The notes under the pieces are model-generated. The model was not told the DNA's origin. It worked only from the letters and a program-made list of their open reading frames with translations, and searched no databases. The position numbers were made by a program, and so were the translations under genes. Below are positions 26,764 through 36,474 of a stretch of DNA of 64,000 bases, piece by piece. Origin of the DNA: Rossellomorea pakistanensis (GTDB lineage Bacteria > Bacillota > Bacilli > Bacillales > Bacillaceae_B). Position 1 is the first letter of the stretch. Every line of letters starts with the position of its first letter. The stretch covers positions 1 through 64,000 of the forward strand of contig NZ_JAFBDZ010000007.1 in NCBI RefSeq assembly GCF_016908495.1, in the 5' to 3' direction.

Positions 26764-27780
26764 TTAATTGAGGACGGATATCTGAAGAGGTTTCATGATT
26801 CGTTTCCTTTGATTAAAAGTTGCAATCTCGGTCACTCCTGAGTTTAAGAGGTCACGAATACTTTGATCAACATATGCGCCTAAATCTTCAGGAAAGTGAG
26901 CATCTGAGGATACAGTGAACGGTACACCATGAGAAGCTAAAATAGACATAAATGTTCTACCTGGACATTTTTCTTTGACTGGGAAACGATAGTAAAGCCC
27001 TGAATTTACTTCAGTGGCGACATTATGTTGGATTAAACACTCTGCAATTATATGATAAAAAGGAAGTAAAGACTCAACTTTTGGAATATGATTAAACACC
27101 TTTATATTATCAAGATGCGACATATAATCAAATAGCCCGCTTTCAATCCCCTTCTGTACAACACTGAAAAACTTAACGTATAAATCCTCTAGAACATACT
27201 CTTGAAAATGAGCTTGTGTTTGTGGATTATCAAATCCCCATCCATCTATAAAATGAATAGAGCCATTTATAAAATCGCATTCTATTGGACCTAATAGCTG
27301 ATGTAATTCACCCTCTGCTCCCTCAAAATAGTCCGCTTCAATTCCTACTCTTAACGTAACACCATAGTTTTGCCACCGCTTTTTTGCTTTCTCTATTGCT
27401 ACAAGAAATTCTTCCATGTTCTCAGTCATAACCTGATTTAGCCATTTACTCTGTAATTGACCAATATCTGATCCATCCAGCCTCATGTTTCCTTCAAAAT
27501 AATTCCTAGTTTCCTTGAAGCGATATAAATGCTCTACTATACCTACTTCTTTTATTCCTTTTTTTAACGCTTCTTGCAGGTAAAGGTCGATCCATTCCTG
27601 ATCATAAGCCCCTTTAATCAGTCTTTCTGATAGTAGATCCATTGTGTGCGTAAGCCATTCTTTCGTATGATTCAGTCGATGATTAGATTTTTTCGCCGTT
27701 TCATAAGACCTTAACGTTCTTTCCAACCATTTCATGGAATAAGGCCCTTCCTCCAAATGTACATGGTAGTCACACAACAT
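26764..27780 (-). CDS. PHP domain phosphoesterase (histidinol-phosphatase-like)
   Basis: This PHP-fold metalloenzyme of 338 residues has the metal ligands in MLCDYHVHLEEG, VGIVEHLYRF, LRVGIEADYFEGAEGELHQL, INGSIHFIDGWGFDNP, DYMSHLDNIKVF and FTVSSDAHFPEDLGAYVD. It resembles HisK-type histidinol phosphatases but has no histidine genes nearby. It starts 2 nt after a DeoR regulator gene, whose end supplies its ribosome binding site, so a role in dephosphorylating a sugar or polyol phosphate is plausible. That role is inferred from context. Confidence 0.85.
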   Translation of the reverse strand: MLCDYHVHLEEGPYSMKWLERTLRSYETAKKSNHRLNHTKEWLTHTMDLLSERLIKGAYDQEWIDLYLQEALKKGIKEVGIVEHLYRFKETRNYFEGNMRLDGSDIGQLQSKWLNQVMTENMEEFLVAIEKAKKRWQNYGVTLRVGIEADYFEGAEGELHQLLGPIECDFINGSIHFIDGWGFDNPQTQAHFQEYVLEDLYVKFFSVVQKGIESGLFDYMSHLDNIKVFNHIPKVESLLPFYHIIAECLIQHNVATEVNSGLYYRFPVKEKCPGRTFMSILASHGVPFTVSSDAHFPEDLGAYVDQSIRDLLNSGVTEIATFNQRKRIMKPLQISVLN

Positions 27781-27782
27781 AT

Positions 27783-28547
27783 TTATCCCTCAATCCATTG
27801 AATATTGTTAAAATTTTGATTCGATAAAAACTCATTTGGAATGGTTCTGTTTGAAATCATGTACTGAAAAGAAGAGATTGAACACATCGAAACATTTGTT
27901 TCCACCCCTATTTTAGAAGAGTCAAAAAGAAGAAATGCGTCGTTAGAATTTTGAGTCATAAGCGAAGAAGCAGATGACTCATCATTATGAAAATCATATA
28001 CTCCATCCTTTGTAATCCCTCCACACGATACAAAAGAAAGATCGAATTGACAATGACTTAGGTTATGAATGGTCCAAGGACCAGACACTGTTTGAAGATG
28101 GGAATTGATCGCTCCTCCTAGAAGAATAACCTCCCCATCAAACCTTTTTACATCAGAAAGTTCGGTTAATAAATTTGCTACTGCCAATGAATTGGTAATT
28201 ACAGTAACATTCCTTGCCTTTATATTTCTTGCGACATGCAATGTGGTCGTACCCATTCCTATCGCAACACAATCACCATCTTTAATATATGATGCCGCTT
28301 TTTTCCCCACTCTCTCTTTCTCTAAATAATACGTAGTTATTTTCTTTTCAAATTTTGATTCCATTACAAATTCATTCGCTCTAACGGCTCCACCATGAAA
28401 TCGTTTTAAACTGCCTTTCATGGCTAAAATTCCAAAATCTTTTCTAATTGTTTCAGGTGTAACGTTTAATTTTTGGGCCATCTCGGTAACCAGCACTTTG
28501 TTCCGAATCTCTAACTCTTTTAATATTAATAGATGTCGTTTCTTCAT
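27783..28547 (-). CDS. DeoR/GlpR family transcriptional regulator
   Basis: This regulator of 254 residues has an N-terminal helix-turn-helix (VTEMAQKLNVTPETIRKDFG) and a sugar-phosphate-binding DeoR C-terminal domain (YIKDGDCVAIGMGTTTLHVA, then VILLGGAINSH and FVSCGGITKDGVYDF). Regulators of this family usually respond to phosphorylated sugars. I take the ATG at 28547, because GAGG lies 10 nt upstream. An in-frame ATG at 28565 lacks a site. It is transcribed with the PHP gene and may control it. Confidence 0.85.
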   Translation of the reverse strand: MKKRHLLILKELEIRNKVLVTEMAQKLNVTPETIRKDFGILAMKGSLKRFHGGAVRANEFVMESKFEKKITTYYLEKERVGKKAASYIKDGDCVAIGMGTTTLHVARNIKARNVTVITNSLAVANLLTELSDVKRFDGEVILLGGAINSHLQTVSGPWTIHNLSHCQFDLSFVSCGGITKDGVYDFHNDESSASSLMTQNSNDAFLLFDSSKIGVETNVSMCSISSFQYMISNRTIPNEFLSNQNFNNIQWIEG

Positions 28548-28640
28548 ATCCTTGTTTCCTCGCATTTTCTAATTCGTTTCATTAGGTAAGTAAAAGTGAC
28601 TGCCCCAATCAGCCCGGAAACGCATGGTTTATTAAAAGGA

Positions 28641-28750
28641 TTTCTATAAACCCAAGTGTCAGGAACCACAACTTCAATATGTAGAAGAAATTCTCAGGGA
28701 CATCTTCTAAATATGGACAATCATAGTGGTTCCGGACCCCTTTTATAGAA
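28641..28750. repeat. long palindromic intergenic repeat (GTCAGGAACCAC family), copy 2
   Basis: TTCTATAAACCCAAGTGTC and AGGAACCAC are mirrored by GTGGTTCCGGACCCC and TTTTATAGAA. The element fills most of the spacer between the metallophosphoesterase gene and the DeoR gene and may separate their transcription. Confidence 0.75.
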
Positions 28751-28797
28751 ATTGTGTTACCTGAACTTATGATGGGGACAGCCTACTTAACAACTAA

Positions 28798-31062
28798 TTA
28801 GTTAGGAGCTTTAATAGCTTGATCATCTAGCCTAATATCATCAATCGCCCAATACCAATTATTCTTTGCATCGAACATTCTCCAATGAAGCTGCATTGTA
28901 GTAGCTCCTTTAGGTACTTGTATTGCACGAGTTTCATACTTATTAAGGGTATGCTGCCCACTATTATCAGAAGAATTGTCGTTACTATAGAGTAGAACTC
29001 GTTTCTCATCTCCCGTATTAAAGGTAGCGGTCACTTCTGCCTTTTGAATTCCTTCTTGCTTATAATGTGAGGCAAACCCAATAAACATTTCTGATTTACC
29101 CTCAATGCTAATAGCAGGTGAAGTTAAGGTACTATCGAAAAATCCTTTGGAAGCCGGCGAATTTTTGTCATCCCATTCATCCGGGTCTGCCACAGCGATC
29201 ACACCTTCTCCAAGAGAAAAGTCTCCACGGTTTTGACCATCCGCACTTGTCCAAAATTCTTTCGTTGTGAAACTCCAGCCTTGCCATTCTGTTGTCCCTA
29301 TAGGCATATCAGTACTGTTTGTAACAGTCCACCCATTAGGGGCAGTATGGGTATAGCCAAGGATTGAACTTGGAATATTTTCATCTGTTGCTGGTTTTAA
29401 CAAGGATTGTAAGGGATTGAAATTTTCTCCAAAAGTCATATTTACTAATACTTGAACGGTTTTTGCATCAACCAATGTTTCTTTTTCATATACCTTTACA
29501 TTTATCGGCGATTCACCATTCAACTCTTCTGAAGGTGTTGCATTAACGGAAAGAGTCGTCTCTTCACCACCAGCTAAAGTGTATGGAATTTCTTCTTTAC
29601 TCAGCACCCAGCCTTCCGGAGCATCTACTATTACCTTTCCTTCTGTTTCTTTTTTACCGTGATTTTTTAATGCTATATTCAGCATTGTGGAATCGCCGTT
29701 CTGTAAAAAGGAAGGAGTTGCTTGTGCAGAAACCATCTCTAAAGCCTTCGTCGTTCCTTTCCCTATTAATGTTCGTTTACTCGAATTTCCAAACGAATCT
29801 TTCGCTATGACCTCAACCTCATAGGTTTTCCCTGGTTGTAGTCCACTAATAGGAAAACGAAGTGTTTTCGGCATCGGATCATAATAGAACTCTGAAAAGG
29901 CTGTTACACTTTTCTCGACCTGTCCCGTTTCTAGATCCTTAGCATTAATTTCATAAGAATGGACTAGTAAATTATCCTTTGCTTGAGGAAACTCTACCGT
30001 TAGACTGTTTAATGTGGTTTGGTTTTCTACTATGGTTGCTCTATCCTTTTTTCGGAAAGTTGGATTCTTGTCATCACGGTCTTCAGTATACTTAAACTTT
30101 TTTGATTTTGCAGGATGCTTTATCACCCATGGTTCGCCTGCCCAGTCATCTTTATGAAAATCTCTTCTTTTAACAACTACTTTATTTTTATACACTTCAA
30201 CAACTAGCCCTTGGCTAATGTTGCCGTTTTTAGGAGGATGGGCACCTTGAAGTTTTCCTGGCTCCAATTCTAAATAGCTAACAGAAGATGTACCTATGGA
30301 TGTAAAATCTTTTTGATGAATGGTTCTAGGATCCTCCAATGGGTAATGGGAATGTCCAGAGAACGTAATGACTTGAGGATAATTCTTTAATGTATCATAT
30401 AATAACTCTTTGTTTTCCTCTGTCCCCCATAGATGACTTCCATAAACTGTATCTTTTATATGCTGATGAAGAAAAACAAAGATCGGTTCACCAGGATTAT
30501 CCTTTTCCGCCGCTTTTAATTGTTCACCTAACCATTTAATTTGATCTACTGAATACAACCCATGTGTTGTTCCACTCTCTGGACTGAGGGAAATAAAATG
30601 GTAGCCACCAACCTCTTTGTGATAATAGATGGATTCCATTCCCGTTTCTTCAAGAAAACGGTCTTGGGCAGCACTCACCGAAAGGCCATTCCAATAATCA
30701 TGGTTCCCCATGGTAAACATAGATTCAGCTTCATCTTTTTTCGATTCATCATAAATTGAGAAAAACCGCTCATACTCAGATTTATACCCGTAATCAGTTA
30801 AATCCCCTACAACGACAAATGCATCTTGTTCTGGAGCCACTTTGTTCAATTGATCCATAGCGGATTGAAATTTTTTCACATCTGCATCTGAACTATTATC
30901 AATATGAACGTCACTAATAACAGGAAAAACTAACTCTGGCTTTCTATTATGTTTTTCAATATTTGATTCTTCTGAGAAAGCCTGAACATTTGTAAAGCTA
31001 GTTGTAAAACCAATGCTTAATGCAACCAATATTGCTCCCATTCTTGTCCTTTTTTTCAACAC
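28798..31062 (-). CDS. secreted calcineurin-like metallophosphoesterase with C-terminal adhesion-type domains
   Basis: This exported protein of 754 residues has a signal peptide (about 1-29). A calcineurin-like phosphoesterase domain follows, with metal ligands in VISDVHID, VVGDLTDYG, MGNHDYWNG, LHQHIKD and FSGHSHYPL. Then come an Fn3-like region (about 350-440), a CARDB/NPCBM-associated-like region (about 445-540) and a C-terminal beta domain. The start is GTG with AAGGAGG 7 nt upstream. A PhoP box upstream suggests induction by phosphate starvation, which fits a phosphate-scavenging enzyme. The substrate is unknown. Confidence 0.88.
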   Translation of the reverse strand: MLKKRTRMGAILVALSIGFTTSFTNVQAFSEESNIEKHNRKPELVFPVISDVHIDNSSDADVKKFQSAMDQLNKVAPEQDAFVVVGDLTDYGYKSEYERFFSIYDESKKDEAESMFTMGNHDYWNGLSVSAAQDRFLEETGMESIYYHKEVGGYHFISLSPESGTTHGLYSVDQIKWLGEQLKAAEKDNPGEPIFVFLHQHIKDTVYGSHLWGTEENKELLYDTLKNYPQVITFSGHSHYPLEDPRTIHQKDFTSIGTSSVSYLELEPGKLQGAHPPKNGNISQGLVVEVYKNKVVVKRRDFHKDDWAGEPWVIKHPAKSKKFKYTEDRDDKNPTFRKKDRATIVENQTTLNSLTVEFPQAKDNLLVHSYEINAKDLETGQVEKSVTAFSEFYYDPMPKTLRFPISGLQPGKTYEVEVIAKDSFGNSSKRTLIGKGTTKALEMVSAQATPSFLQNGDSTMLNIALKNHGKKETEGKVIVDAPEGWVLSKEEIPYTLAGGEETTLSVNATPSEELNGESPINVKVYEKETLVDAKTVQVLVNMTFGENFNPLQSLLKPATDENIPSSILGYTHTAPNGWTVTNSTDMPIGTTEWQGWSFTTKEFWTSADGQNRGDFSLGEGVIAVADPDEWDDKNSPASKGFFDSTLTSPAISIEGKSEMFIGFASHYKQEGIQKAEVTATFNTGDEKRVLLYSNDNSSDNSGQHTLNKYETRAIQVPKGATTMQLHWRMFDAKNNWYWAIDDIRLDDQAIKAPN

Positions 31063-31139
31063 GTTTTCCTCCTTGAAAGTGAAATTAATTGGTATTACTT
31101 GTTTTTATGTGGCTTATACTCTTTATAATAATGGATCCA

Positions 31140-31178
31140 TATTAATTTCCCTTTAATGTTTAGTTAACTTAGTGTTAA
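31140..31178 (-). promoter_or_regulatory. PhoP box of the metallophosphoesterase gene
   Basis: On the minus strand four 6-nt repeats, TTAACA, TTAACT, TTAAAG and TTAATA, are each separated by exactly 5 nt. This fits the Bacillus PhoP consensus TT(A/T/C)ACA-N5-TT(A/T/C)ACA in direct repeats with an 11-bp period. A -10-like TATTAT or TATAAA follows within about 15 nt. Confidence 0.72.
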
Positions 31179-31392
31179 CAAATCAAAGAATAGGAGCAGT
31201 ATTTTTTATTTGGAATGACCCTTCATAGGAAATGCGCAAACACCTTCTCCTTTTCAAGTAAATAAGGTAAATCAAGTAGTGTAAATATTTGGGGCTAGTT
31301 TGACTTCAAGGGTTTAGTGCTGGAGCTGGGTTAAGACAAAAATTTCAACGTTATCAATACATAGTACTTTCAGGAATTCTTATAAAACAAAA

Positions 31393-31432
31393 AGCCCGCC
31401 CCTTTACCGCGTTAACGCGACCAGGGACGGAC
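31393..31432 (-). terminator. terminator of the SulP gene, diverged palindromic repeat
   Basis: On the minus strand GTCCGTCCCTGG...CGCGTTAACGCG...GGGGCGGGC forms a hairpin followed by TTTTTG. The GGGACGG and CGCGTTAACGCG blocks relate it to the family at 23318. Confidence 0.75.
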
Positions 31433-31448
31433 CTTATATTTATACAAA

Positions 31449-32918
31449 TTAATGGCCTGAAAGTTTTGCACCTTCTTTATTATGAACGGCAAGTTTGTCA
31501 ATGAGGAGTGTACTTTCTTCGTTTACTCCTTTTAGATTGACAACCGCCCCATTTGCACGAAGTTTTAGCACGATACGGTCAATAGCATTAACTCCTGAAT
31601 CATCCCAAACATGCGCTTTTGATAAATCAATTTCAATAAATCGAACATCTTCATTATAATCAAATGCTTCCATGAATTCTGTTACAGAAGCAAAGAATAA
31701 TTGTCCTGTAACATAATACACGCGTTTTTCCGCCGTTTGATCCAGGGTGGACGTTACGTGCACCTTTGAAATTTTTGCAGCGAAGAATAATGCACTCAAA
31801 ATAATTCCAGCAAACACACCTTTTGAAAGATCATGTGTTACAACAACTGTTACTACCGTTACAAGCATAACAAGGGAATCGGAAACAGGGGCATGCTTCA
31901 ATGCTTTTAAAGAGCCCCAATCGAACGTACCAATGGAAACCATGATCATAACTCCAACTAAAGCTGCCATTGGAATTTGAACAACCAAGTCCCCTAAAAC
32001 GAGAATTAGGAACATAAGAAATAGCCCTGCTACCAACGTGGAAAGACGCCCTCTTCCCCCAGACTTAACATTTATGACCGATTGTCCAATCATGGCACAT
32101 CCAGCCATCCCGCCGAATAAACCTGAAACGATATTCGCAATACCTTGTCCTCGTGACTCTTTATTCTTATCGCTTGCTGTATCTGTCATATCATCAACAA
32201 TCGAAGAAGTTAAAAGCGACTCAAGTAATCCGACTATCGATAATGCTAATGCATAAGGAAAAATAATCGATAACGTTTCAAAATTTAATGGTACATCAGG
32301 AATAAAGAAACTCGGTAAAGAACTAGATAGTTCTCCCATATCTCCTACCGTCTTTACACCAGCATTCGTAGTGATCGCCACGATGGAAATAATAATGATT
32401 GCCACAAGTGGTGATGGAACTGCTTTTGTTATTCTAGGAAATAAATAAATAATGGCTAAAGCTCCTGCAACAAGAGCGTACATCACCCATGTCGCACCTA
32501 CAAATTGTTCTAATTGCGCCATAAAAATCAAAATCGCTAATGCGTTTACGAATCCAACCATAACAGACCTGGGAATAAACTTCATGAACCTAGCTAGTTT
32601 AAATACTCCAAAAAGGATTTGTAAAACTCCTGTAAGAATCGTTACGGCAAATAAATATTGAAGACCGTGTTCTGCTACTAAAGTCACCATGAGTAATGCC
32701 ATTGCTCCAGTGGCAGCAGAAATCATTGCCGGGCGTCCACCGACAAAAGCAATAACAACCGCAATACAAAAAGAAGCATAAAGACCCACCATTGGATCTA
32801 CACCTGCGATAATTGAGAAGGCAATTGCCTCAGGAATAAGTGCTAGCGCTACGACGATTCCCGCTAGAATATCCCCTCTTACATTGCCAAACCATTCATT
32901 TTTAATGTTTTGAATCAA
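31449..32918 (-). CDS. SulP family anion permease with STAS domain
   Basis: This protein of 489 residues has about ten to fourteen hydrophobic segments, typical SulP motifs ([26 protein letters not shown] and [20 protein letters not shown]) and a C-terminal STAS domain ([20 protein letters not shown]). Family members carry sulfate, bicarbonate or other anions, and the substrate cannot be assigned here. Confidence 0.9.
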   Translation of the reverse strand: MIQNIKNEWFGNVRGDILAGIVVALALIPEAIAFSIIAGVDPMVGLYASFCIAVVIAFVGGRPAMISAATGAMALLMVTLVAEHGLQYLFAVTILTGVLQILFGVFKLARFMKFIPRSVMVGFVNALAILIFMAQLEQFVGATWVMYALVAGALAIIYLFPRITKAVPSPLVAIIIISIVAITTNAGVKTVGDMGELSSSLPSFFIPDVPLNFETLSIIFPYALALSIVGLLESLLTSSIVDDMTDTASDKNKESRGQGIANIVSGLFGGMAGCAMIGQSVINVKSGGRGRLSTLVAGLFLMFLILVLGDLVVQIPMAALVGVMIMVSIGTFDWGSLKALKHAPVSDSLVMLVTVVTVVVTHDLSKGVFAGIILSALFFAAKISKVHVTSTLDQTAEKRVYYVTGQLFFASVTEFMEAFDYNEDVRFIEIDLSKAHVWDDSGVNAIDRIVLKLRANGAVVNLKGVNEESTLLIDKLAVHNKEGAKLSGH

Positions 32919-33222
32919 TCATTGCACCTCTTTCATTCATTTTTTTATTTCTTTTCCCGCAGAAAAGATACCGTCCAAAACATGAGTTATCATACCTATT
33001 TTTCGAAAATCACACAACCATCATTGTAAGCGCTATTTTCATATAATATCTCTTTAAAACTATTAAATACTCTCATAATCTACTTATGTTAACAAAATGT
33101 ACATTTTTTAAAGTTTAAGTATTCGGAAAACAAAAAACACATTGCGAAACTTTCGACTCACGAATTTTTATTTATATAATTTCAAAACAGAATTTGGTAG
33201 CATTGTAACTGGAGGGATAGTA
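32919..33222. other. divergent spacer, nothing recognised
   Basis: About 300 AT-rich nt lie between the divergent SulP and MFS genes. The promoters of both must lie here, but I could not single out a convincing site or hairpin. Confidence 0.4.
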
Positions 33223-34494
33223 ATGAACCTTAATGCGAATGCACCCATTATGACAAAATTTTATTATGGATGGATGGTTGTGGCGATCGCTGCCCTGAGT
33301 GTTTTTTTCTCTGGACCTGGGCAGACCTATTCCGTTTCTGTTTTTATCGATTCCTACATAAATGAATTCGGTTGGAGTCGCTCAGAGGTTTCAACCATTT
33401 ACTCCGCTGCAACATTACTGTCTGGTCTTTGTATGTTCTTTGTAGGCAGGTTTATTGATCGTTTTGGTCAGCGAAGAATGATGGTAATTGTGTCTATAGG
33501 ATTAGTGTTAGCATGTTTGTGGAACAGCTTTGTTATGAATATGATTATGCTCTTTGTAGGTTTTTTTCTCATAAGATTGCTTGGTCAAGGTTCAATGACC
33601 CTTATTCCAAACACTCTTGTTCCCCAGTGGTTTATTACGAATCGCGGAAAAGCGTTGAGTTATATGGCTATTGGAGGATTTGCAAGTTCTGCTCTATTCC
33701 CCCCTTTAAATACATGGCTAGTTACTCAATATGGCTGGAGCTTTTCTTGGAAGTTCTGGGGCATAATTATCCTGCTTGTTTTTACACCTCTTGCTCTCAT
33801 CTTTGTTAGAAATAAACCAGAAGATGTTGGATTATTGCCTGACGGAAGAGAGGTAAGACACTCGCAGGATGGAGAAGTTCAAGAGGAAGTAGAGGGTTTA
33901 GAAGTTAACTGGACATACCAAGAAGCTATACGGACAAAATCCTTCTGGCTCATCTTGTTTTGTGTCAGTATCCCAGCACTAATCAATACAGGACTCACCT
34001 TTCATTTAATCTCTATTTTCAAATGGAATGGTCTGTCTGCTGGATCAGCTGCAATGGTACTAAGTCTCATGGCCTTGATTGGATTTCCCGTAACTCTGAT
34101 TGCAGGAAGAATTCTTGATCGTGTAAAAGTAAACTATATCCTCGCAGCTATTTTTCTTGGAGAAATCATTTATACCCTTTTTCTTTTTATAACCAAATCT
34201 CCTTGGATGGCGATTATATTCGGAGTCTTGTGGGGAATTAGTGGTGGTTTTGAACGGATTGCTCTTAATTATGTATGGCCTAGTTATTTTGGAAGAACGG
34301 CTCTCGGAAGCATTAAAGGAACGGCAGCCACAGTAATGGTTCTTGGCTCTGCATTCGGTCCTTTACCTTTCGGATTTGCTTACGACCAGTTTGGTGGATA
34401 TACAGAAATCTTATTACTTAGCTTATTTTTCCCAGCGTTAGGAATACTTTGTTCGATTCTTGCAGTGAAGCCTGAAAAAGAAGTTGTAAGTTAG
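33223..34494 (+). CDS. MFS transporter (oxalate/formate antiporter-like)
   Basis: This transporter of 423 residues has twelve predicted membrane segments. The loop FVGRFIDRFGQRRMMV is the MFS A-motif. FSGPGQTYSVSVFIDSYINE is reminiscent of the OFA subfamily of monocarboxylate transporters. The start is placed at the ATG after TGGAGGG. An upstream in-frame TTG adds 27 residues without a binding site. Confidence 0.85.
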   Translation: MNLNANAPIMTKFYYGWMVVAIAALSVFFSGPGQTYSVSVFIDSYINEFGWSRSEVSTIYSAATLLSGLCMFFVGRFIDRFGQRRMMVIVSIGLVLACLWNSFVMNMIMLFVGFFLIRLLGQGSMTLIPNTLVPQWFITNRGKALSYMAIGGFASSALFPPLNTWLVTQYGWSFSWKFWGIIILLVFTPLALIFVRNKPEDVGLLPDGREVRHSQDGEVQEEVEGLEVNWTYQEAIRTKSFWLILFCVSIPALINTGLTFHLISIFKWNGLSAGSAAMVLSLMALIGFPVTLIAGRILDRVKVNYILAAIFLGEIIYTLFLFITKSPWMAIIFGVLWGISGGFERIALNYVWPSYFGRTALGSIKGTAATVMVLGSAFGPLPFGFAYDQFGGYTEILLLSLFFPALGILCSILAVKPEKEVVS

Positions 34495-34499
34495 CCCAA

Positions 34500-34530
34500 G
34501 GGATTGCTCGTCAACGAGTAGTCTCTTTTT
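34500..34530 (+). terminator. terminator of the MFS gene
   Basis: GATTGCTCGT pairs with ACGAGTAGTC (with wobbles) and is followed by TCTTTTT. Confidence 0.7.
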
Positions 34531-34684
34531 ATATTGCTTATTCTTTCACTTTTTGTCTATAAACCTGCACCTCTACCCTGACACCTCATAATGATCAAAC
34601 GTCCTTAACAATCACTTCTCTCTTACTTATGGCCCTGCTTTATGTTTTAATAGAATTAGAAAATTCAAATAACAAAGGGGCTTT

Positions 34685-35248
34685 ATGATGAAAATAGCAG
34701 GAAATAAGGTGACATTAAAACCAATAGATGTACAAGATATTCCAGTCCTTTGGGAACTGACATATGGAGAAGATCATCCACAATGGAAAAAATGGGATGC
34801 CCCCTATTTTCCTTTTAAAATAATTGACTTTGACACGTTCTTTTCACAAACAAAAGAAAAAATAGAAAAGGGGGAAGATACTCGACGTTTAGGGATTTTT
34901 GTAGGAAACGAGCTGATCGGAACGGTTACCTATTATTGGGAGTTCAAGGCAACGAAATGGTTAGAAGCGGGGATCGGCATTTATAACCCTTCTTATTGGA
35001 ATGGCGGTTATGGAACGGAGGCTCTTTCTCTTTGGGTTGACCATCTGTTTAAAACCCTAGATATCCCAAGAGTGGGTATTACAACATGGTCTGGGAATAT
35101 TAGAATGATGAAAGCTGCTGAAAAGGTTGGCATGCAATTAGAAGGTCGGATGCGAAAATGCCGATACTATAACGGAGAGTATTATGATTCCATCAGAATG
35201 GGCGTATTAAGAGAAGAATGGGAAGCTTTATCCGCGGCTTGGGCTTAG
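34685..35248 (+). CDS. GNAT N-acetyltransferase (RimJ/RimL type)
   Basis: This GNAT enzyme of 187 residues has the acceptor-side strand VTLKPIDVQDIPVLWELT, the acetyl-CoA loop region YNPSYWNGGYGTEALSLWV and the C-terminal NIRMMKAAEKVGMQLEGRM. The substrate is unknown. Two adjacent ATG codons are possible starts, with AAGGGG upstream. Confidence 0.85.
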   Translation: MMKIAGNKVTLKPIDVQDIPVLWELTYGEDHPQWKKWDAPYFPFKIIDFDTFFSQTKEKIEKGEDTRRLGIFVGNELIGTVTYYWEFKATKWLEAGIGIYNPSYWNGGYGTEALSLWVDHLFKTLDIPRVGITTWSGNIRMMKAAEKVGMQLEGRMRKCRYYNGEYYDSIRMGVLREEWEALSAAWA

Positions 35249-35308
35249 CTTTTTTCTTATAGCTTGATTTGTGATACGCTGATGAAAAATGGACAGAAGA
35301 GGTTTTGT

Positions 35309-36382
35309 ATGAAAACAGTTGTTCTTGTTGGGGGCGGTCACTCCCATCTTTATTGTTTAAAGCAATTGCAAAAAGAAAGACACTCCGACATGAATTGGGT
35401 GTTAGTCTCCAATTCAAAGTACCAATACTATTCTGATATGTTCGCTGGATATACAGAAGGAATTTATTCTGATGAGGATTGTAGAGTTAATCTTGAACAG
35501 CTTTGTGAGAGGTCGAAAGTTTCTTTTGTGCAAGGAACTGTTCTTTCGATTGATCCGCATCAGCAGGTCATTCTGACGGATCAGGGGCATATTCAAAGAT
35601 ATGATATTATCTCATTTAATATCGGGTCAAAAAACACCACAGATTTCGTTGATGGATTAGATCAAAATAACGAAAGAACTAGACTGAGTCACTTGGTTCC
35701 CGAGAAAATCGATGTAATACGAGAAGGGGAAAATCCAGTCATAATCGGGAATGGATTTAAGGGATTAGAATTTGGGCTTTCCCTACTAGCTTGGAAAAAG
35801 AACCAGCAAAAAGAGAAGCCAAATGTGACTATTATTCACTCAGCTCCATTAGAGGCTCGCTCTATTGGTTTTGAAAAAATGTCTATGTTGGTACAGGAAA
35901 AATCAGGTTCATTGATCGCATCTAAGCCTAAGAGTATTGATGATGCGTTTATCTATACAGAAGATGGTCGGAGGATCCCGTTTAGTCATCTTATCGATAT
36001 AGGTGAACCAAGTGCTCCAAAAATATTTCAAAGTAGTCCCTTAAAAGTCGATGACAAAGGGTTTCTACTTACACACCCAACCCTTCAAAGCGTCTCAAAA
36101 GAAAATGTTTTTGGTGTGGGGAGTTGCACCTCTATTAAGAAAGGTTCTGAAACGTCTAAAGGACATGGAATAAAACAAGGACCATTTCTATGGGAAAATA
36201 TTCATCATCTTATCGGAGGCAAATCTCTTACTCCATATAAGCCAAGAACTTATCGCTTTTCGATTATGTCTACAGGCGGTAAAAAAGGACTCCTTACATA
36301 CGGTAGATATTCTTCTTACGGAAAATGGCAATGGAAGCTTAAAAACCTCCTTAATCGTAGGTACATAGCAAAATACAAGTAA
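35309..36382 (+). CDS. FAD-dependent pyridine nucleotide-disulfide oxidoreductase family protein
   Basis: This protein of 357 residues has an N-terminal Rossmann motif (VVLVGGGHSHLYCLKQL), a second nucleotide-binding motif (PVIIGNGFKGLEFGLSLLAW) and the late FAD motif (VFGVGSCTSI). It resembles the NADH dehydrogenase or SelD-linked oxidoreductase group and lacks the CxxxxC redox disulfide of classical members. The start is at the ATG at 35309 after AGAAGAGG. The substrate is unknown. Confidence 0.8.
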   Translation: MKTVVLVGGGHSHLYCLKQLQKERHSDMNWVLVSNSKYQYYSDMFAGYTEGIYSDEDCRVNLEQLCERSKVSFVQGTVLSIDPHQQVILTDQGHIQRYDIISFNIGSKNTTDFVDGLDQNNERTRLSHLVPEKIDVIREGENPVIIGNGFKGLEFGLSLLAWKKNQQKEKPNVTIIHSAPLEARSIGFEKMSMLVQEKSGSLIASKPKSIDDAFIYTEDGRRIPFSHLIDIGEPSAPKIFQSSPLKVDDKGFLLTHPTLQSVSKENVFGVGSCTSIKKGSETSKGHGIKQGPFLWENIHHLIGGKSLTPYKPRTYRFSIMSTGGKKGLLTYGRYSSYGKWQWKLKNLLNRRYIAKYK

Positions 36383-36384
36383 AA

Positions 36385-36470
36385 AGGGACGATTCTCTAA
36401 CGCTTTAAAGCAATCGAGAACCGTCCCGCAGTGCTTTACCGCATTAAACCATTCGAGGACCGTCCCGCAG
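36385..36470. repeat. palindromic repeat (GGGACGGTTCTCGA family), copies 4 and 5 in tandem
   Basis: GGGACGATTCTC...ATCGAGAACCGTCCC (36385-36427) is followed by a half copy ending TTCGAGGACCGTCCC (to about 36464), both with GCAGTGCTTTA tails. They lie between the converging ends of the flavoprotein gene and sfsA and probably terminate both. Confidence 0.75.
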
Positions 36471-36474
36471 TGCT

